From: Angomonas deanei
Lineage: Eukaryota; Euglenozoa; Kinetoplastea; Trypanosomatida; Trypanosomatidae
Direction of reading: 5' to 3'
DNA length: 64,000 bases
Assembly (NCBI GenBank): GCA_903995115.1
Contig: LR877159.1
Coordinates: forward strand, 536,501 to 600,500
The position numbers and the translations under genes are program-made. The notes beneath the pieces were generated by a model. The model was not told the origin of the DNA, did not search any database, and was given only the letters and a program-made list of their open reading frames with translations. How positions within the stretch are numbered: position 1 is the first letter of the stretch; each line of letters begins with the position of its first letter. Below are positions 36,890 through 46,189 of this stretch, piece by piece.

Positions 36890-37516
36890 TTACTTTCCCA
36901 GTTTCTTTCCATAAACGCGTGTCTTTGCTGACATGTATTGCTCTCTTGTCGCGATGGCAGAACTAAGCACCGTCAGAACACCGTTCGCCAAAGCACCCAA
37001 GTCACGGGGGAACACGTTTCCAACGCACGAAAGCATGTCGCAGGTGTTTCTCGTCAGAAGGAGAAGGTGGTTCGTCTTCTTGCTCCCACTTAGATCCGCG
37101 TCGTACTTCAGGTCATACAGGTTCATCGTGACGGCACAAACGTAGCCATAGAAGAGGCACGCGCGGGAAATGTACGAAATTTCGGCAATTTGCCCCTTCC
37201 GGTCGCTCAGGTACTTTCCAAAGTACACCACATTGTCCAGTAAGCTGAACAGTCCGTCAAACAGAACTCGCAGGATGTAGATGATGGCCCGTGTAGAAAC
37301 ATTAGAGGACTCGAACGCTTCCGACAATTTTTGTACATTGCCCAACCACGAACCGACTCTCATTAGGCACCGACAATCCGACGTGGCCGCCGCAATCTTT
37401 ACACAATTGGCGTCCCCCGAAGTAGCCGCCAGCACCTTGAAGAACCCTCCGCAACCTTTGATTAGCTTGTCCCGCGCATCTGAAGACGCCAGAAGATTGG
37501 TGATCACTTCAGCCAT
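36890..37516 (-). CDS. PEX11: PEX11-type glycosomal/peroxisomal membrane protein
   Basis: PEX11 proteins drive membrane elongation and division of peroxisomes; in kinetoplastids these are the glycosomes. The 208-aa protein has the family's layout: an amphipathic N-terminal helix (SDARDKLIKGCGGFFKVLA), a central segment RVGSWLGNVQKLSEAF (the LRLG-type element), and two hydrophobic stretches (about 80-105 with LRVLFDGLFSLLDNVVYFGKY, and near the C-terminus with DLGALANGVLTVLSSAIA). It is the right length. The frame is open to 37534 through a GTG, but the ATG at 37516 is the likely start. Alternative: a GIM5-like relative of the same superfamily. Confidence 0.85.
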   Translation of the reverse strand: MAEVITNLLASSDARDKLIKGCGGFFKVLAATSGDANCVKIAAATSDCRCLMRVGSWLGNVQKLSEAFESSNVSTRAIIYILRVLFDGLFSLLDNVVYFGKYLSDRKGQIAEISYISRACLFYGYVCAVTMNLYDLKYDADLSGSKKTNHLLLLTRNTCDMLSCVGNVFPRDLGALANGVLTVLSSAIATREQYMSAKTRVYGKKLGK

Positions 37517-37737
37517 TTTTGAACGATAATCCACAGCAAACCAATTCTAAAAATAGTTTTTAAAAAACTGGGGGGAGAGGCGTTTCTCCTTTTATCAGCC
37601 GGATTAGGAGTCAAACAGCACAATCACGCCGTTTTATATTTCAAAGTGGCGATGCGCGTACACAAACTAAATGGACTTATCATGAACGATTTAATTTAAA
37701 AAAAAAAAAAAAAAAACAATAAATATTATTATGAAGA

Positions 37738-38925
37738 TTAAATAGATTCCTTCTGCTTCTTGATGCTCTTCAGCATTTCCTCCAGCTCTGCGTGTTTAGG
37801 GTTTTCTTTCAGGCCCGCCTCTGTCGCTGCGGTGGCCTCGGCGTATTTTCTTAACGCAAGAAGGGCGGCGCTCTTCCTCAGGTATCCCTTAAACCATGAC
37901 GGGTTCAGTATAATGCAGCGTTCCGCGTCAAAAAGGGCAAGCGAGTAATTGCCCTGGTGAAAGTAGCAAGCCGCACGGTTGCTGAAGAAGACGTGATTCT
38001 TGCCGTTCATCTGGATAGCCAGCGAGTAGAACTTTATCGCCTTCACAAATTCTCTCTTTTCAAAGCACTTGTTTCCTTGTAGCTTCAGCCGGGTCGTCTC
38101 ACTTTCAATCTGCTCCGCTGTGAGCGGTTCCTTCACCAGTTCCTTTACGACGAGCACTTTTCCGCCCTCGGTGGCAATATCCTGGGGAGTTTTACCCTCG
38201 GTGTTCTTTTTCTGGCGGTCGGCACCGGCATAACAGAGCGTGCGGACAGTGTCGTTGAGCCCCAAATCCGCCGCGATGTGTAACGGCGTGGTGCCGTCCT
38301 CCTTCACCTGGACATTTGGGTTGGCGCCGTTGTCCAGTAGGAACTCTGCCAACTCCTTTGCCTTCATGAATATAGCCGTCAGGAGAGGTGTGCCACCGTG
38401 CTCGTCTTCCGCGTTCACATCTACTTTGTACTTGTAAAGAATGGTTCCCACGCACTCAACGCTGGAGGAGTGGCATGCCCAGTGCAGTAAAGAGCCCGCC
38501 TTGCATTTCTCAAAAGAGGTTGGCGCACCGTGCTGAACGAGAAGATCTAAAAACTGCAAATTTCCTTCCGAGGCAGCGTAGTGGGACACGGAAGCACCAG
38601 AGGAAGACCTCCATTGCAAGTCGGCGCCAGCGGAAATCAGTTCCTGAAGGGAACCCATTTGGCGGCACCGGATCGCGATAATCACAGGCGGGTTACCGTC
38701 GCAGTTTTCCAAGTTGACGTCCGCTCCGTTAGAGCAAAGGAAACGAATGAAGGAGCAGTTGCCTGTGGAAGCGGCGAAGTGGAGGGCACAGTAGCCACCA
38801 GCCTCTTGGCAGTTTATCAATTCAGAGTTCTCCTTCAGCATGGCTGTGCAAGTTGTCACATCACCAGCCTTGGCTGACCTTAAAAACTTCTCCACCTCTG
38901 GAGATATACGGGTGCCGTCATCCAT
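37738..38925 (-). CDS. Ankyrin-repeat and TPR protein
   Basis: The 395-aa protein has six or seven ankyrin repeats (about residues 10-265, with units such as GYCALHFAASTGNCSFIRFL and GTTPLHIAADLGLNDTVRTL) followed by a TPR domain (about 280-390: KLQGNKCFEKREFVKAIKFY and two further pairs of helices, with VFFSNRAACYFHQGNYSLAL in the second). This TPR type, preceded by a repeat scaffold, is found in co-chaperones that bind the C-terminal EEVD of Hsp70/Hsp90 (basic carboxylate-clamp positions K and N are present: GNKCF, NRAA). Its partner cannot be read from the sequence. The start is the first ATG, at a normal distance from the upstream neighbour. Confidence 0.87.
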   Translation of the reverse strand: MDDGTRISPEVEKFLRSAKAGDVTTCTAMLKENSELINCQEAGGYCALHFAASTGNCSFIRFLCSNGADVNLENCDGNPPVIIAIRCRQMGSLQELISAGADLQWRSSSGASVSHYAASEGNLQFLDLLVQHGAPTSFEKCKAGSLLHWACHSSSVECVGTILYKYKVDVNAEDEHGGTPLLTAIFMKAKELAEFLLDNGANPNVQVKEDGTTPLHIAADLGLNDTVRTLCYAGADRQKKNTEGKTPQDIATEGGKVLVVKELVKEPLTAEQIESETTRLKLQGNKCFEKREFVKAIKFYSLAIQMNGKNHVFFSNRAACYFHQGNYSLALFDAERCIILNPSWFKGYLRKSAALLALRKYAEATAATEAGLKENPKHAELEEMLKSIKKQKESI

Positions 38926-39314
38926 TGGGATCTAGTGTAGACTTGAGTTGCTTATTAAGGTTAGTAGTCGCTATTTCAACAATGAAATACAGAAACGGCG
39001 CCACAAAAGGGAGAATGGGAAGAGAAGGCCAAAATTCACCAGAACAGAAAAAACTGGTTAGGGCACTGCAACACCCTTCTGCCTTTATGACACACATGCA
39101 CGCATGTCATGTCACATTCTATCGATAGAAAAGTAGTCAGTTATGCTTGTTAGTGTAAATGTAATTTATTTTAAATTAAAAAAAAAAAAAGGTTTAATAA
39201 AGAAATAATAATAATTTAAAAAAAAAAAGTTAAAAAAATTCTCTGTCTTTATATATATTTAAGGAAAATTAGTTCACTTTATTTCCGCAGAAAATGAGAA
39301 AGCTCCCATCATGC
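38926..39314. other. Intergenic spacer
   Basis: 389 bp with A/T-rich stretches at 39165-39260 and a purine-rich zone (39000-39060) that may be the acceptor tract of the ankyrin gene. No gene recognised. Confidence 0.55.
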
Positions 39315-40973
39315 CTACACCGGCTCAAACTCCGTGGAATACAGATCTAAGGTGCTTGAATCTCCGCCGGCGAACAGTACGTTGCCCTTTGCATTCCACG
39401 CAATCGAATTATACCGTGGTAAACTGGATGCTTTTGGTCCGCAAGTGGCTCTGGAAGCTGCCGGCAGAACACCGGAGGCGCAGTTGATGGCGAGCACACC
39501 AGTTAGCGTCGAGACAGCGCACTGTGCGACGCTGTGGACCGCCAAACTCAGAATTGCGCTGTCCACCTCTCTCATATAGGAGGCTGTGCCCGGCATTCGG
39601 AGATCCTGAACAATGAGTCGTCTGTCCAGGCCAGCGGAAAAGATGTATTCGCCAAACGTGGACAAGGAGGATATCGTATTCAAGTGTAGACTGCTGGAGG
39701 AGGAAGGGGTCCTCATGCGCGTGTCGTAGATGGTCACCGTCCGGTCGCGAGACCCTGTGATGATGATATTATCTCTCTCACCCGGCACCGACACACATGA
39801 AATGATGTCATCCTGCTCATACTCCTGAATCGGGCTCTTTTTGTTGATGTCGTACACTTGCAAAGAATGGTTGGTCAGCGAACTAGTCGAGACGCAGCAC
39901 TTGTGATTCTGCGAGTTCTTGAACGCCCGCACAGAAGTGACAAATCCCTCATTCTTCGGCTCAATCCCGTCATGCTCCTTCCACTCTCCATCAACATGGC
40001 TATAAATCACAACCGCCGGGGGAGTCTTACGCTCCCTCCCGGTCGATCCAACAAACAGAATTTGTCCGTTGGTAGAAATATCCAGTGAGCTTGCGTAGTG
40101 GACAGAGAGTCTGAAAATGGCCAGCGGCTCGCCCCTCCCGCTCCAAGTCGTCACGCTTCCACTTGCCGACGAGGTCACAACGGCCTCCCGACCGGACACC
40201 CCGCCAGCGTTGTACGCTAGTGATACGATAGGCAGTCCGTGGTGTGGACCGGAAACTTGCAGTGCCAAAGTTGGCTTATTCTGGAACCAGCCGAGGTTCT
40301 CTGCAATGTACTCCACGTCGTACAGGAAGAAGTCGTCCTGCTGGGCGCACGCCAGCGCTAGGCGGATCGTTTCAAGGGACTTGGCATCGCATTGACGAAC
40401 TTTTTCAAATGCGACTTCAACTAACTTGCCCAAGCATGTGATACCGGCTGTTCTGGTGGTCTCCAGAAGCGTCATTTCGTAAAACGACTTTATTACGCTG
40501 CGAATATTGAGGAGATCCATCTTCACCATGGTCGCCAGTGTATCGGCGTAGGGAATAAGAGGCAAGCGAGAGCAGTCCAGGCGTCTGGCTACGGCGAGAA
40601 ACTTGGTGGCTTTAGCGACCATGACAGTTTTAATTTCCTCGGCCAAGTGCGGTGGTAGATGCGTTAGGATGGAAAGAAACGGCTCAGAGGAAGCTCTTTC
40701 CCCTACCCGAGCCGTGCTAAATAAAGCCGCGTCACACATACACTCCAGCGCATCAATACACGTCGGGGGATAGGCGAGCCTCTCCGTCAGCTCCTGGATG
40801 ATGCCTTCGTATGTGTTCTGAATAATGGACTCTTTAATACGTTTACCCAACGCCGCTTTATCGGTTACAATACGCGTAGAAACATGAGAGTTTAGTCCCT
40901 CAAGTGCCTGTTGAATGTACGGCGCCTTCGAGATCTCATTCTCCGGAATCTCCACATCTAGAGTAATTTTCAT
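39315..40973 (-). CDS. WD40-repeat protein with helical N-terminus
   Basis: The 552-aa protein starts MKITLDVEIPENEIS. Residues about 1-240 are helical (a HEAT- or MIF4G-like array by look), and about 245-550 form a WD40 propeller, with pieces such as IVSLAYNAGGVSGREAVVTS, DNIIITGSRDRTVTIYDTR and GEYIFSAGLDRRLIVQDLR. The C-terminal blade (YNSIAWNAKGNVLFAGGDSS) closes it. The combination is not one I can place; it does not match the dynein or RBBP4 WD40 genes of this window. Possible roles are RNA biology or scaffold function, but this is unsupported. The start is the only ATG before the predicted strand. Confidence 0.8.
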   Translation of the reverse strand: MKITLDVEIPENEISKAPYIQQALEGLNSHVSTRIVTDKAALGKRIKESIIQNTYEGIIQELTERLAYPPTCIDALECMCDAALFSTARVGERASSEPFLSILTHLPPHLAEEIKTVMVAKATKFLAVARRLDCSRLPLIPYADTLATMVKMDLLNIRSVIKSFYEMTLLETTRTAGITCLGKLVEVAFEKVRQCDAKSLETIRLALACAQQDDFFLYDVEYIAENLGWFQNKPTLALQVSGPHHGLPIVSLAYNAGGVSGREAVVTSSASGSVTTWSGRGEPLAIFRLSVHYASSLDISTNGQILFVGSTGRERKTPPAVVIYSHVDGEWKEHDGIEPKNEGFVTSVRAFKNSQNHKCCVSTSSLTNHSLQVYDINKKSPIQEYEQDDIISCVSVPGERDNIIITGSRDRTVTIYDTRMRTPSSSSSLHLNTISSLSTFGEYIFSAGLDRRLIVQDLRMPGTASYMREVDSAILSLAVHSVAQCAVSTLTGVLAINCASGVLPAASRATCGPKASSLPRYNSIAWNAKGNVLFAGGDSSTLDLYSTEFEPV

Positions 40974-41120
40974 TCTTCCTGTGGTTGTTAGCTAAGTATT
41001 TACTAGGTTCCAAAAAAAAAAAAAAAATGGGAGTAAAAACAAATAGTGCAAGAAATCTGTTGGGCCAGCACAACGATAGCAAAGACAATTAAAAATGGGA
41101 AGTGCGTAATTTGTTATTAA

Positions 41121-42365
41121 TTATCTCCGTCGCTTACCAACGGACTTATTGGCACCAAACAATTGACTGTAAAAATTCCACCTAAATTTTGGAAAGGAGT
41201 ATGCCTCCGCGAAATTGCCTCGGCAGAACACCTTCCAAAAATCCGCTCCTAACTCCACACCGTCGGTTTTCTCATTTTTGGGAATCGAATCGCTATCCTT
41301 GAAAGTACTGACAAGGTGATAAACGGCCTTAAATGTCATGACGGACCGGAGCTGCTCAAACATGGAGAGATTCGCTGGATTCCTCGTGGAGTATAAGAGC
41401 GAAACCCAACGTGCGTTATCCTCCGAAAATCCCTCCGCTAAAGGAGTAAAGAGAGCAAATCCCAGCTCTTCACTAATTTTTTCGGAAAGAGACGCGCATG
41501 ACCACGTGCCGCCCAAATTGGCATCAATGTAGCGTTGTAAGATAAGACGCTCCGCCTCGCAGTCCTTTGCGTACCGACTGTCTGTATTGTAGTAGTAACA
41601 CTTTTGCTCATGCTCACTGCAGTTGTACGATCTCTCCTTCACATCGGCAGTTGCGCTAAAAGGTTGGTTCACGAAGAGACGAATTTCTGAAGAGGACTTG
41701 GGAGCCCATACACCCCACAGAAGGACCCCGTCCAAATACGTTATACTACTAGGCGTCGTGTCGTTTTCGTCGTATGCGGGGGAGGACTTATCTGTGACCG
41801 CCGGGTACGGGGGATGAAATTTGAGAAGCGCGGCGTCGGCGCGAATCGAAAAACACCAACTTTTCTGAAGATTATTATCCATTTCCATCATCTTTGTGTG
41901 TTCTACATTTGTCTTCATGCCAGAAGGATTCCCAGTTCTGATGTCACTTATAAAGAGAATATAATACGTCTCCCCGTAATCACGCGACAAACGAATGCAA
42001 AGTTCGTCGGTGCAAACATCGTTTATTAATTCAAGGATCGGCCCATTACTGTCTTCCGACAATTTTTGCAGATTCCCAGAAAAAGGAGCGGGGTCTATCA
42101 AAACCATTTTAATCTGTGGGAACATTGTGCATAAGAACGGTATGTGCAATCCTGGAGCAGCCCCTGCGTAGACCACTAGGATGGGTCTTCCGCCTAAAGA
42201 AGGTGAGCTGTTCAATACGGTCAGCACCTCCACTTCTGACAGGAGGAGCTTCCGCTGGCCGTAGTGCAGCCCCTTCACTGTAAGTTTTTTCCAGTCCGAA
42301 GCCTCGGAAGGTTCGTACACTTTTGGTGGGCTCTCATCCGAAAGAATACGGCTTTTATCAAACAT
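41121..42365 (-). CDS. Cap-specific 2'-O-ribose methyltransferase, VP39-like (MTr2/MTr3 type)
   Basis: Trypanosomatid cap-4 formation on the spliced leader uses 2'-O-methyltransferases related to poxvirus VP39. This 414-aa protein has the SAM-binding motif I (VVYAGAAPGLHIPFL), the VLIDPAPF acidic strand, and a candidate K-D-K-E tetrad in the right order: Lys in LHYGQRKLLL, Asp in FISDIRTGNP, Lys in ALLKFHPPY and Glu in SSEIRLFVNQ. The length (about 47 kDa) is closer to the MTr2/MT48 enzyme of T. brucei than to MTr3/MT57, from memory. The frame is open to 42509, but an acceptor AG at 42408-42407 after a long pyrimidine tract and the ATG at 42365 argue for this start. The C-terminal part (about 290-414) is lineage specific. 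Confidence 0.85.
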   Translation of the reverse strand: MFDKSRILSDESPPKVYEPSEASDWKKLTVKGLHYGQRKLLLSEVEVLTVLNSSPSLGGRPILVVYAGAAPGLHIPFLCTMFPQIKMVLIDPAPFSGNLQKLSEDSNGPILELINDVCTDELCIRLSRDYGETYYILFISDIRTGNPSGMKTNVEHTKMMEMDNNLQKSWCFSIRADAALLKFHPPYPAVTDKSSPAYDENDTTPSSITYLDGVLLWGVWAPKSSSEIRLFVNQPFSATADVKERSYNCSEHEQKCYYYNTDSRYAKDCEAERLILQRYIDANLGGTWSCASLSEKISEELGFALFTPLAEGFSEDNARWVSLLYSTRNPANLSMFEQLRSVMTFKAVYHLVSTFKDSDSIPKNEKTDGVELGADFWKVFCRGNFAEAYSFPKFRWNFYSQLFGANKSVGKRRR

Positions 42366-42673
42366 TTCTACGCTTGTATAAAACGAATGCTGAGTTGTAT
42401 GTGACTCTATCAGAGAGAGTGAGGAAGATAGAGGGGGGGGAGTGAATGATGGGGGGAACTTTGGAGAGAGTTGTGGACGTTCAATACAAAATTCAAACAC
42501 CAACTTCATTGTCGACGTCAGTACAAGTTGAAGGAGGGGGAAGAAAAGAAAGTGAAACGTACAATCATACAGAATTTAAAGGTTTCTTACTTTTTAATAT
42601 ATTTACTTCGTTCCTTCTTTATAAAAAGTGTAAATACATATGTACATGTAAAAGAATCACGTTGTCATACAAC
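42366..42673. other. Intergenic spacer with acceptor tract
   Basis: 308 bp. The 42407-42455 stretch is purine-rich on the plus strand (a G8 run near 42432), which is a pyrimidine tract for the methyltransferase gene, with AG at 42408-42407. The rest (to 42673) is AT-rich 3' region of enkurin. No gene seen. Confidence 0.55.
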
Positions 42674-43507
42674 TTATTTAAGGTCGTTGTAAATAAAAAC
42701 ATGATTTCGGCTCAGTTTCTGCATGGCAAATTCTAGCGCGCACAGTTGCTTTTCAACTTCCTCTTGGTGAGACTTTTGGGAAGGTGTTTCTAATTTGCTA
42801 AACCCTTTCGATTGATACTCCTTATTGAGCATGTCCCAGCGCTTTTGAAGACCGCCACGGAGGGTGGAAAGCTCTTGGGGGGACAACTCCGACCAGCGCT
42901 CATTCGCCGCCCGTAGTTGGGAGTTGTACGTGTCCGCCATCTGACGTCGAGTCTGTATCTCAGACTGGATCTCCTTCAAATAATCCGGCACTCTTCCAAA
43001 ATCATCCCGTTCCGTTGGTCTGGGCTCGGACGGCGTGGGCTTCGGGGGGATCGCCATTGCGTTTTCGACAGCGTTGGCGACTACGTAGTTCTTGTCTGTT
43101 TTGAGACCCATAACAGGTTTCTCAGAACGGCTGGGCACGGGGTCCTTTCGAATATTCGTGTCTCGCGTGCTTTTCTTGAAACGAGTTTGGTCCACTGTGG
43201 CTGCTCCTCGAGAAGACGTGTAGGGCCCTTCGTTTTTCTTTAGATAGTTCGCCGGGTCCACAGTCGGTCCCACTTCACGGCCAAACGTGCCGATTGGCTT
43301 CTTGGCGGGGTGCACCGATACGTCCGTAAACTCTCCACCCGCATTTCCAACCACAGCACTTGTACCGTGGATACCAAACGTAGACGCCGTGGGCGGCGGG
43401 GCGGCCTTCTTGAACTTTACGGAACCGCCCTTCCTCTTCCCGGAGGCATTCATCGCGGGGTTCGCGGCATTAGTATCCACTAAATCAAAAACAGACTCGC
43501 CTGACAT
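42674..43507 (-). CDS. ENKUR: Enkurin (ENKUR/FAP106), flagellar microtubule inner protein
   Basis: Enkurin is a microtubule inner protein of axonemal doublets. The 277-aa protein has the C-terminal enkurin domain (about 170-275): FGRVPDYLKEIQSEI at its start matches the family's GKVPEYL motif, followed by helical sequence with LSPQELSTLRGGLQKRWDML and EEVEKQLCALEFAMQKL. The N-terminal half is a low-complexity, Lys/Pro/Gly-rich region, with a short KKNEGPY-like motif near residue 90, as in enkurins of protists. The length suits the family (about 255-280 aa). The start is the first ATG. With the dynein intermediate chain it forms a pair of axonemal genes in this cluster, not adjacent. Confidence 0.9.
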   Translation of the reverse strand: MSGESVFDLVDTNAANPAMNASGKRKGGSVKFKKAAPPPTASTFGIHGTSAVVGNAGGEFTDVSVHPAKKPIGTFGREVGPTVDPANYLKKNEGPYTSSRGAATVDQTRFKKSTRDTNIRKDPVPSRSEKPVMGLKTDKNYVVANAVENAMAIPPKPTPSEPRPTERDDFGRVPDYLKEIQSEIQTRRQMADTYNSQLRAANERWSELSPQELSTLRGGLQKRWDMLNKEYQSKGFSKLETPSQKSHQEEVEKQLCALEFAMQKLSRNHVFIYNDLK

Positions 43508-43873
43508 TTTTCTTGTTCACAAACGCACGTGCACACACGGTGACTTACGAGAACGCAATATAAAAGAAAAGAAAAAAATTGATTCAACACGCTGGTAAAA
43601 GGGAGAGATAGAGAGAGAAAGAGAAACCATAAGAAATTGGGCTAGATATGGGAAGCGCGCCAAAAGAAAAAAAAAAAAGACGTTACGGTGCCAAGAAAGG
43701 CCGCAAACGGGAAACCATGTGCCTAAACTGGAGTTTCTGCTGCCTATAAATGTAAAATTTGTGAAGAACGTTACGTAAAACGAAACCAAACACTACATGT
43801 ATCTCATTGGGAGGGGAAAAAAAAAATGGAGACGCTAATCTTACACCATAGGGGGGAGCTATTAGATTTAATT
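43508..43873. other. Intergenic spacer
   Basis: 366 bp with a purine-rich region (43598-43680) that is a pyrimidine tract on the transcribed strand and probably the acceptor region for enkurin. No gene seen. Confidence 0.55.
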
Positions 43874-44539
43874 TTATTTTTTGGGGGGTATTTTTGAAAT
43901 TTGCTCCGGTGTCTTCGGAGGCGGGGGCGGGGGAGGAGGGTGGTTGTATGTGGGGAAGCGGACCCGCATTTTTTTGTTGGGCATGTACGCTTTGCATATC
44001 ATCCAAAAATGGGCTTTCATTGTGTAGCCCATTAATAGAGGGAACACCGCAAAAAAGGCAATGAATGACATTTCAAACGAATTGGCATCGTGCGCGAGTG
44101 CCGAGTGGGCAGATGGGTTCTTCTTGTCGTAAAACACAGTACAGCGTTCACCAACGCGAAGAACAGGAATGGCCTGAAGATACTGCGCCTCGGTGATGGT
44201 ATCATTGTAAAACGGGGCCATCCAGCTCCTGTAGGGTGACCCTGTCGTGGCTCTGGTGGAAACAATCTTCTTGCCATCCACCTCGAACTCATACTTCACC
44301 GCGTATCTCGGGACGGTGATGTAACGATAGTTCAACTTTCGGAGCTCCAGAAGCGTCCCGGAGGTGATACCCCACCGGGAGGAGGCTTGGTAGGAAGACA
44401 ACGCATCGTAGTAGCATTTGGTATTGACGTAGATGACACCCGTCAGTAGAAGCGCTGGAATTCTAACTTCAAGTGCTAAATCCCATAGCCATTGAGGCTG
44501 CTCCTTTCCATAAAAGTACCTATAGACTCTTCCGGACAT
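43874..44539 (-). CDS. DUF3592-like membrane protein
   Basis: A 221-aa protein with one hydrophobic segment near residues 25-48 (LALEVRIPALLLTGVIYV) and a second near 155-178 (FEMSFIAFFAVFPLLMGYTM). Between them is a beta-rich domain with YRYITVPRYAVKYEFEVDGK and a VGERCTVFYDKKNPS motif that resembles the DUF3592 consensus of two-pass membrane proteins. A Pro-rich stretch (NHPPPPPPPPKTPEQ) near the C-terminus is unusual. Function unknown. The ATG at 44539 is used; the frame is open to 44548 only from a TTG. A mitochondrial location is possible, but there is no clear presequence. Confidence 0.75.
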   Translation of the reverse strand: MSGRVYRYFYGKEQPQWLWDLALEVRIPALLLTGVIYVNTKCYYDALSSYQASSRWGITSGTLLELRKLNYRYITVPRYAVKYEFEVDGKKIVSTRATTGSPYRSWMAPFYNDTITEAQYLQAIPVLRVGERCTVFYDKKNPSAHSALAHDANSFEMSFIAFFAVFPLLMGYTMKAHFWMICKAYMPNKKMRVRFPTYNHPPPPPPPPKTPEQISKIPPKK

Positions 44540-44726
44540 TTTGTTCAATCCGGCAAGTGACGAAAAAAAAAAAAAAAACTACTAAAATGTGAGGAAAAAA
44601 AAAAAGAGAGGGAAAAGTAGCCGCTGAGAAACTAGTGCAACAGAAGATAACTATACTAAGATCGGTTGTAGGGGTTATTTTTTAAAATATTATTATTTGA
44701 TGTTGCTATTGTACTGTAGTAGTGGT

Positions 44727-44747
44727 AATAATAATAATAATAATAAT
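44727..44747. repeat. AAT trinucleotide microsatellite
   Basis: About seven perfect AAT units just beyond the 3' end of the RCR-type ligase gene. Similar short arrays lie at about 23537, 23602, 28440 and 29341, always in spacers. Confidence 0.7.
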
Positions 44748-44764
44748 GTTGAAACGAAATGTTT

Positions 44765-46189
44765 TTACGACGGCGGCGGAGTAATCTTATCCGTTTGAAT
44801 CGCCTCAGTGGGTAAGCACAAGGCACAACCAATGGGAAAAGAGCCGTTCTCGTGATTGCCCCCTAAAGGACACTTTGATGCCCCGGGACAGGGAATTTCG
44901 TCTGGCTCTGATTTTTCCCAGCGCTTCTCACACGCGTCACACATATATCTAGTGGCGAATGAACGGTGGGTTGCCGGGTTACAACAGTACTGACACTTGT
45001 AAAGGACAAAATTACGACAGTGCTTCTTGCATTTAAAGTCCATGACGCATGCGTCACACAAGACATCCTCCTTTCGCTTGAGGGGCTCCGAACTGAGCAT
45101 CCTAAAACAGATCTTTTCTCCACCGTAAAATGGTTCGCCACACTTATTGCAGATATAAAAAAGCAAGTCGTCGATCACCTTCGTAGGTCCCATCGCTTTC
45201 AGTATGGGAGAAGCCAACAATCTAATCTTCTTGTAGAGTGCGTTTATTTTTGCCGACTGGGGAACGCTGGGGTGCCGCAGCAGGTGCTTACACCCTCCGG
45301 GGCAGACGGCATTGGTAAACACAATGTGCTCTGCCTTCTCGACAAACTGATCCCATTTCGCCACCCATTGCTCAACGCAATCCTTGTGAAAGCAGTGTCC
45401 GCAGTCGAGCGTAATGCCATCCCCCTCGAATTCACAAAAGCACAGCGTACACACGGGCTCCTCGTCCCCTTCGTCGTCCGTTTTCCACAGGGAGGTAATG
45501 TTGATAGACGGAAGCAATTCTTCTGGTAAAGAATAAGTGGTTTCAACGCCGTTTTGGCCGTGAAACACAAGGGCTCCTTTGCTGTTGTCCAACTCCACTA
45601 TACCGTCATCACACACGCAAAAGTTGTGGTGTACTGCCGGGACATTATCGGTGGTAACGACACCGTTTTCGTCGATTCCCACGAGAGTTTTGTCGTCCGA
45701 CAATAGCGCAATCACTCGTCGCTTGTAGCTTCCTAATAAAACGGCCTTCTTCGCCTGGGGGACTTCCACCAGTCCATCGTTAAAATGATAGCCGTAAATA
45801 CAACCAGAGACACATTGAATCACAAACCCATGATCACTTGGCTCAAAGTTCAACACAGTCGCCCCGCAGGGAATCGTCTCTGTTGTTTTGCTCAGTGGGT
45901 CAAAACAGTAAAAGTAGTTTTTATTGAACACGGCACAATACAATTTGCCGCTGTGGTACACAAGTTTTATCACTTTGTCGTCCACATCAAACACGTGTTC
46001 AATTGAGCCGGTAGATACGTCGGCCTTGAGGACTGTATTATTATCGACAGGCGCGAAATAGACCGTGTTTTTGGAACCCGCCACCGCGCACGAAGTCTTT
46101 CCGCTGAAATTCATGGTACTGCATGTCTTTACCGGCGTCTCAGTTTTTAGCTGATACAGTACGTCGGGAGTATACGCGATAAGTGACAT
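44765..46189 (-). CDS. RCR-type E3 ubiquitin ligase (MYCBP2/PAM-like RING and tandem cysteine domain)
   Basis: The 474-aa protein has a beta-propeller-like N-terminus (about 20-230), a RING-H2 (about 247-300: CTLCFCEFEGDG, then CGHCFHKDCV and CPGGC) and a Cys-rich C-terminal domain (about 347-458) that matches the tandem cysteine domain of MYCBP2/PAM/Highwire: CNKCGEPFYGGEKIC, CDACVMDFKCKKHC, YKCQYCCNPATH, MCDACEKRW and GCALC. In MYCBP2 this domain relays ubiquitin between two catalytic Cys. Here the first (Cys361, in YGGEKIC) is present, but by ungapped comparison the second is Ser410 and the following His is Glu421. The human protein is over 4600 aa, so this is a minimal version. The start is the ATG at 46189; the frame opens at 46213 only from TTG. 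Confidence 0.85.
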   Translation of the reverse strand: MSLIAYTPDVLYQLKTETPVKTCSTMNFSGKTSCAVAGSKNTVYFAPVDNNTVLKADVSTGSIEHVFDVDDKVIKLVYHSGKLYCAVFNKNYFYCFDPLSKTTETIPCGATVLNFEPSDHGFVIQCVSGCIYGYHFNDGLVEVPQAKKAVLLGSYKRRVIALLSDDKTLVGIDENGVVTTDNVPAVHHNFCVCDDGIVELDNSKGALVFHGQNGVETTYSLPEELLPSINITSLWKTDDEGDEEPVCTLCFCEFEGDGITLDCGHCFHKDCVEQWVAKWDQFVEKAEHIVFTNAVCPGGCKHLLRHPSVPQSAKINALYKKIRLLASPILKAMGPTKVIDDLLFYICNKCGEPFYGGEKICFRMLSSEPLKRKEDVLCDACVMDFKCKKHCRNFVLYKCQYCCNPATHRSFATRYMCDACEKRWEKSEPDEIPCPGASKCPLGGNHENGSFPIGCALCLPTEAIQTDKITPPPS

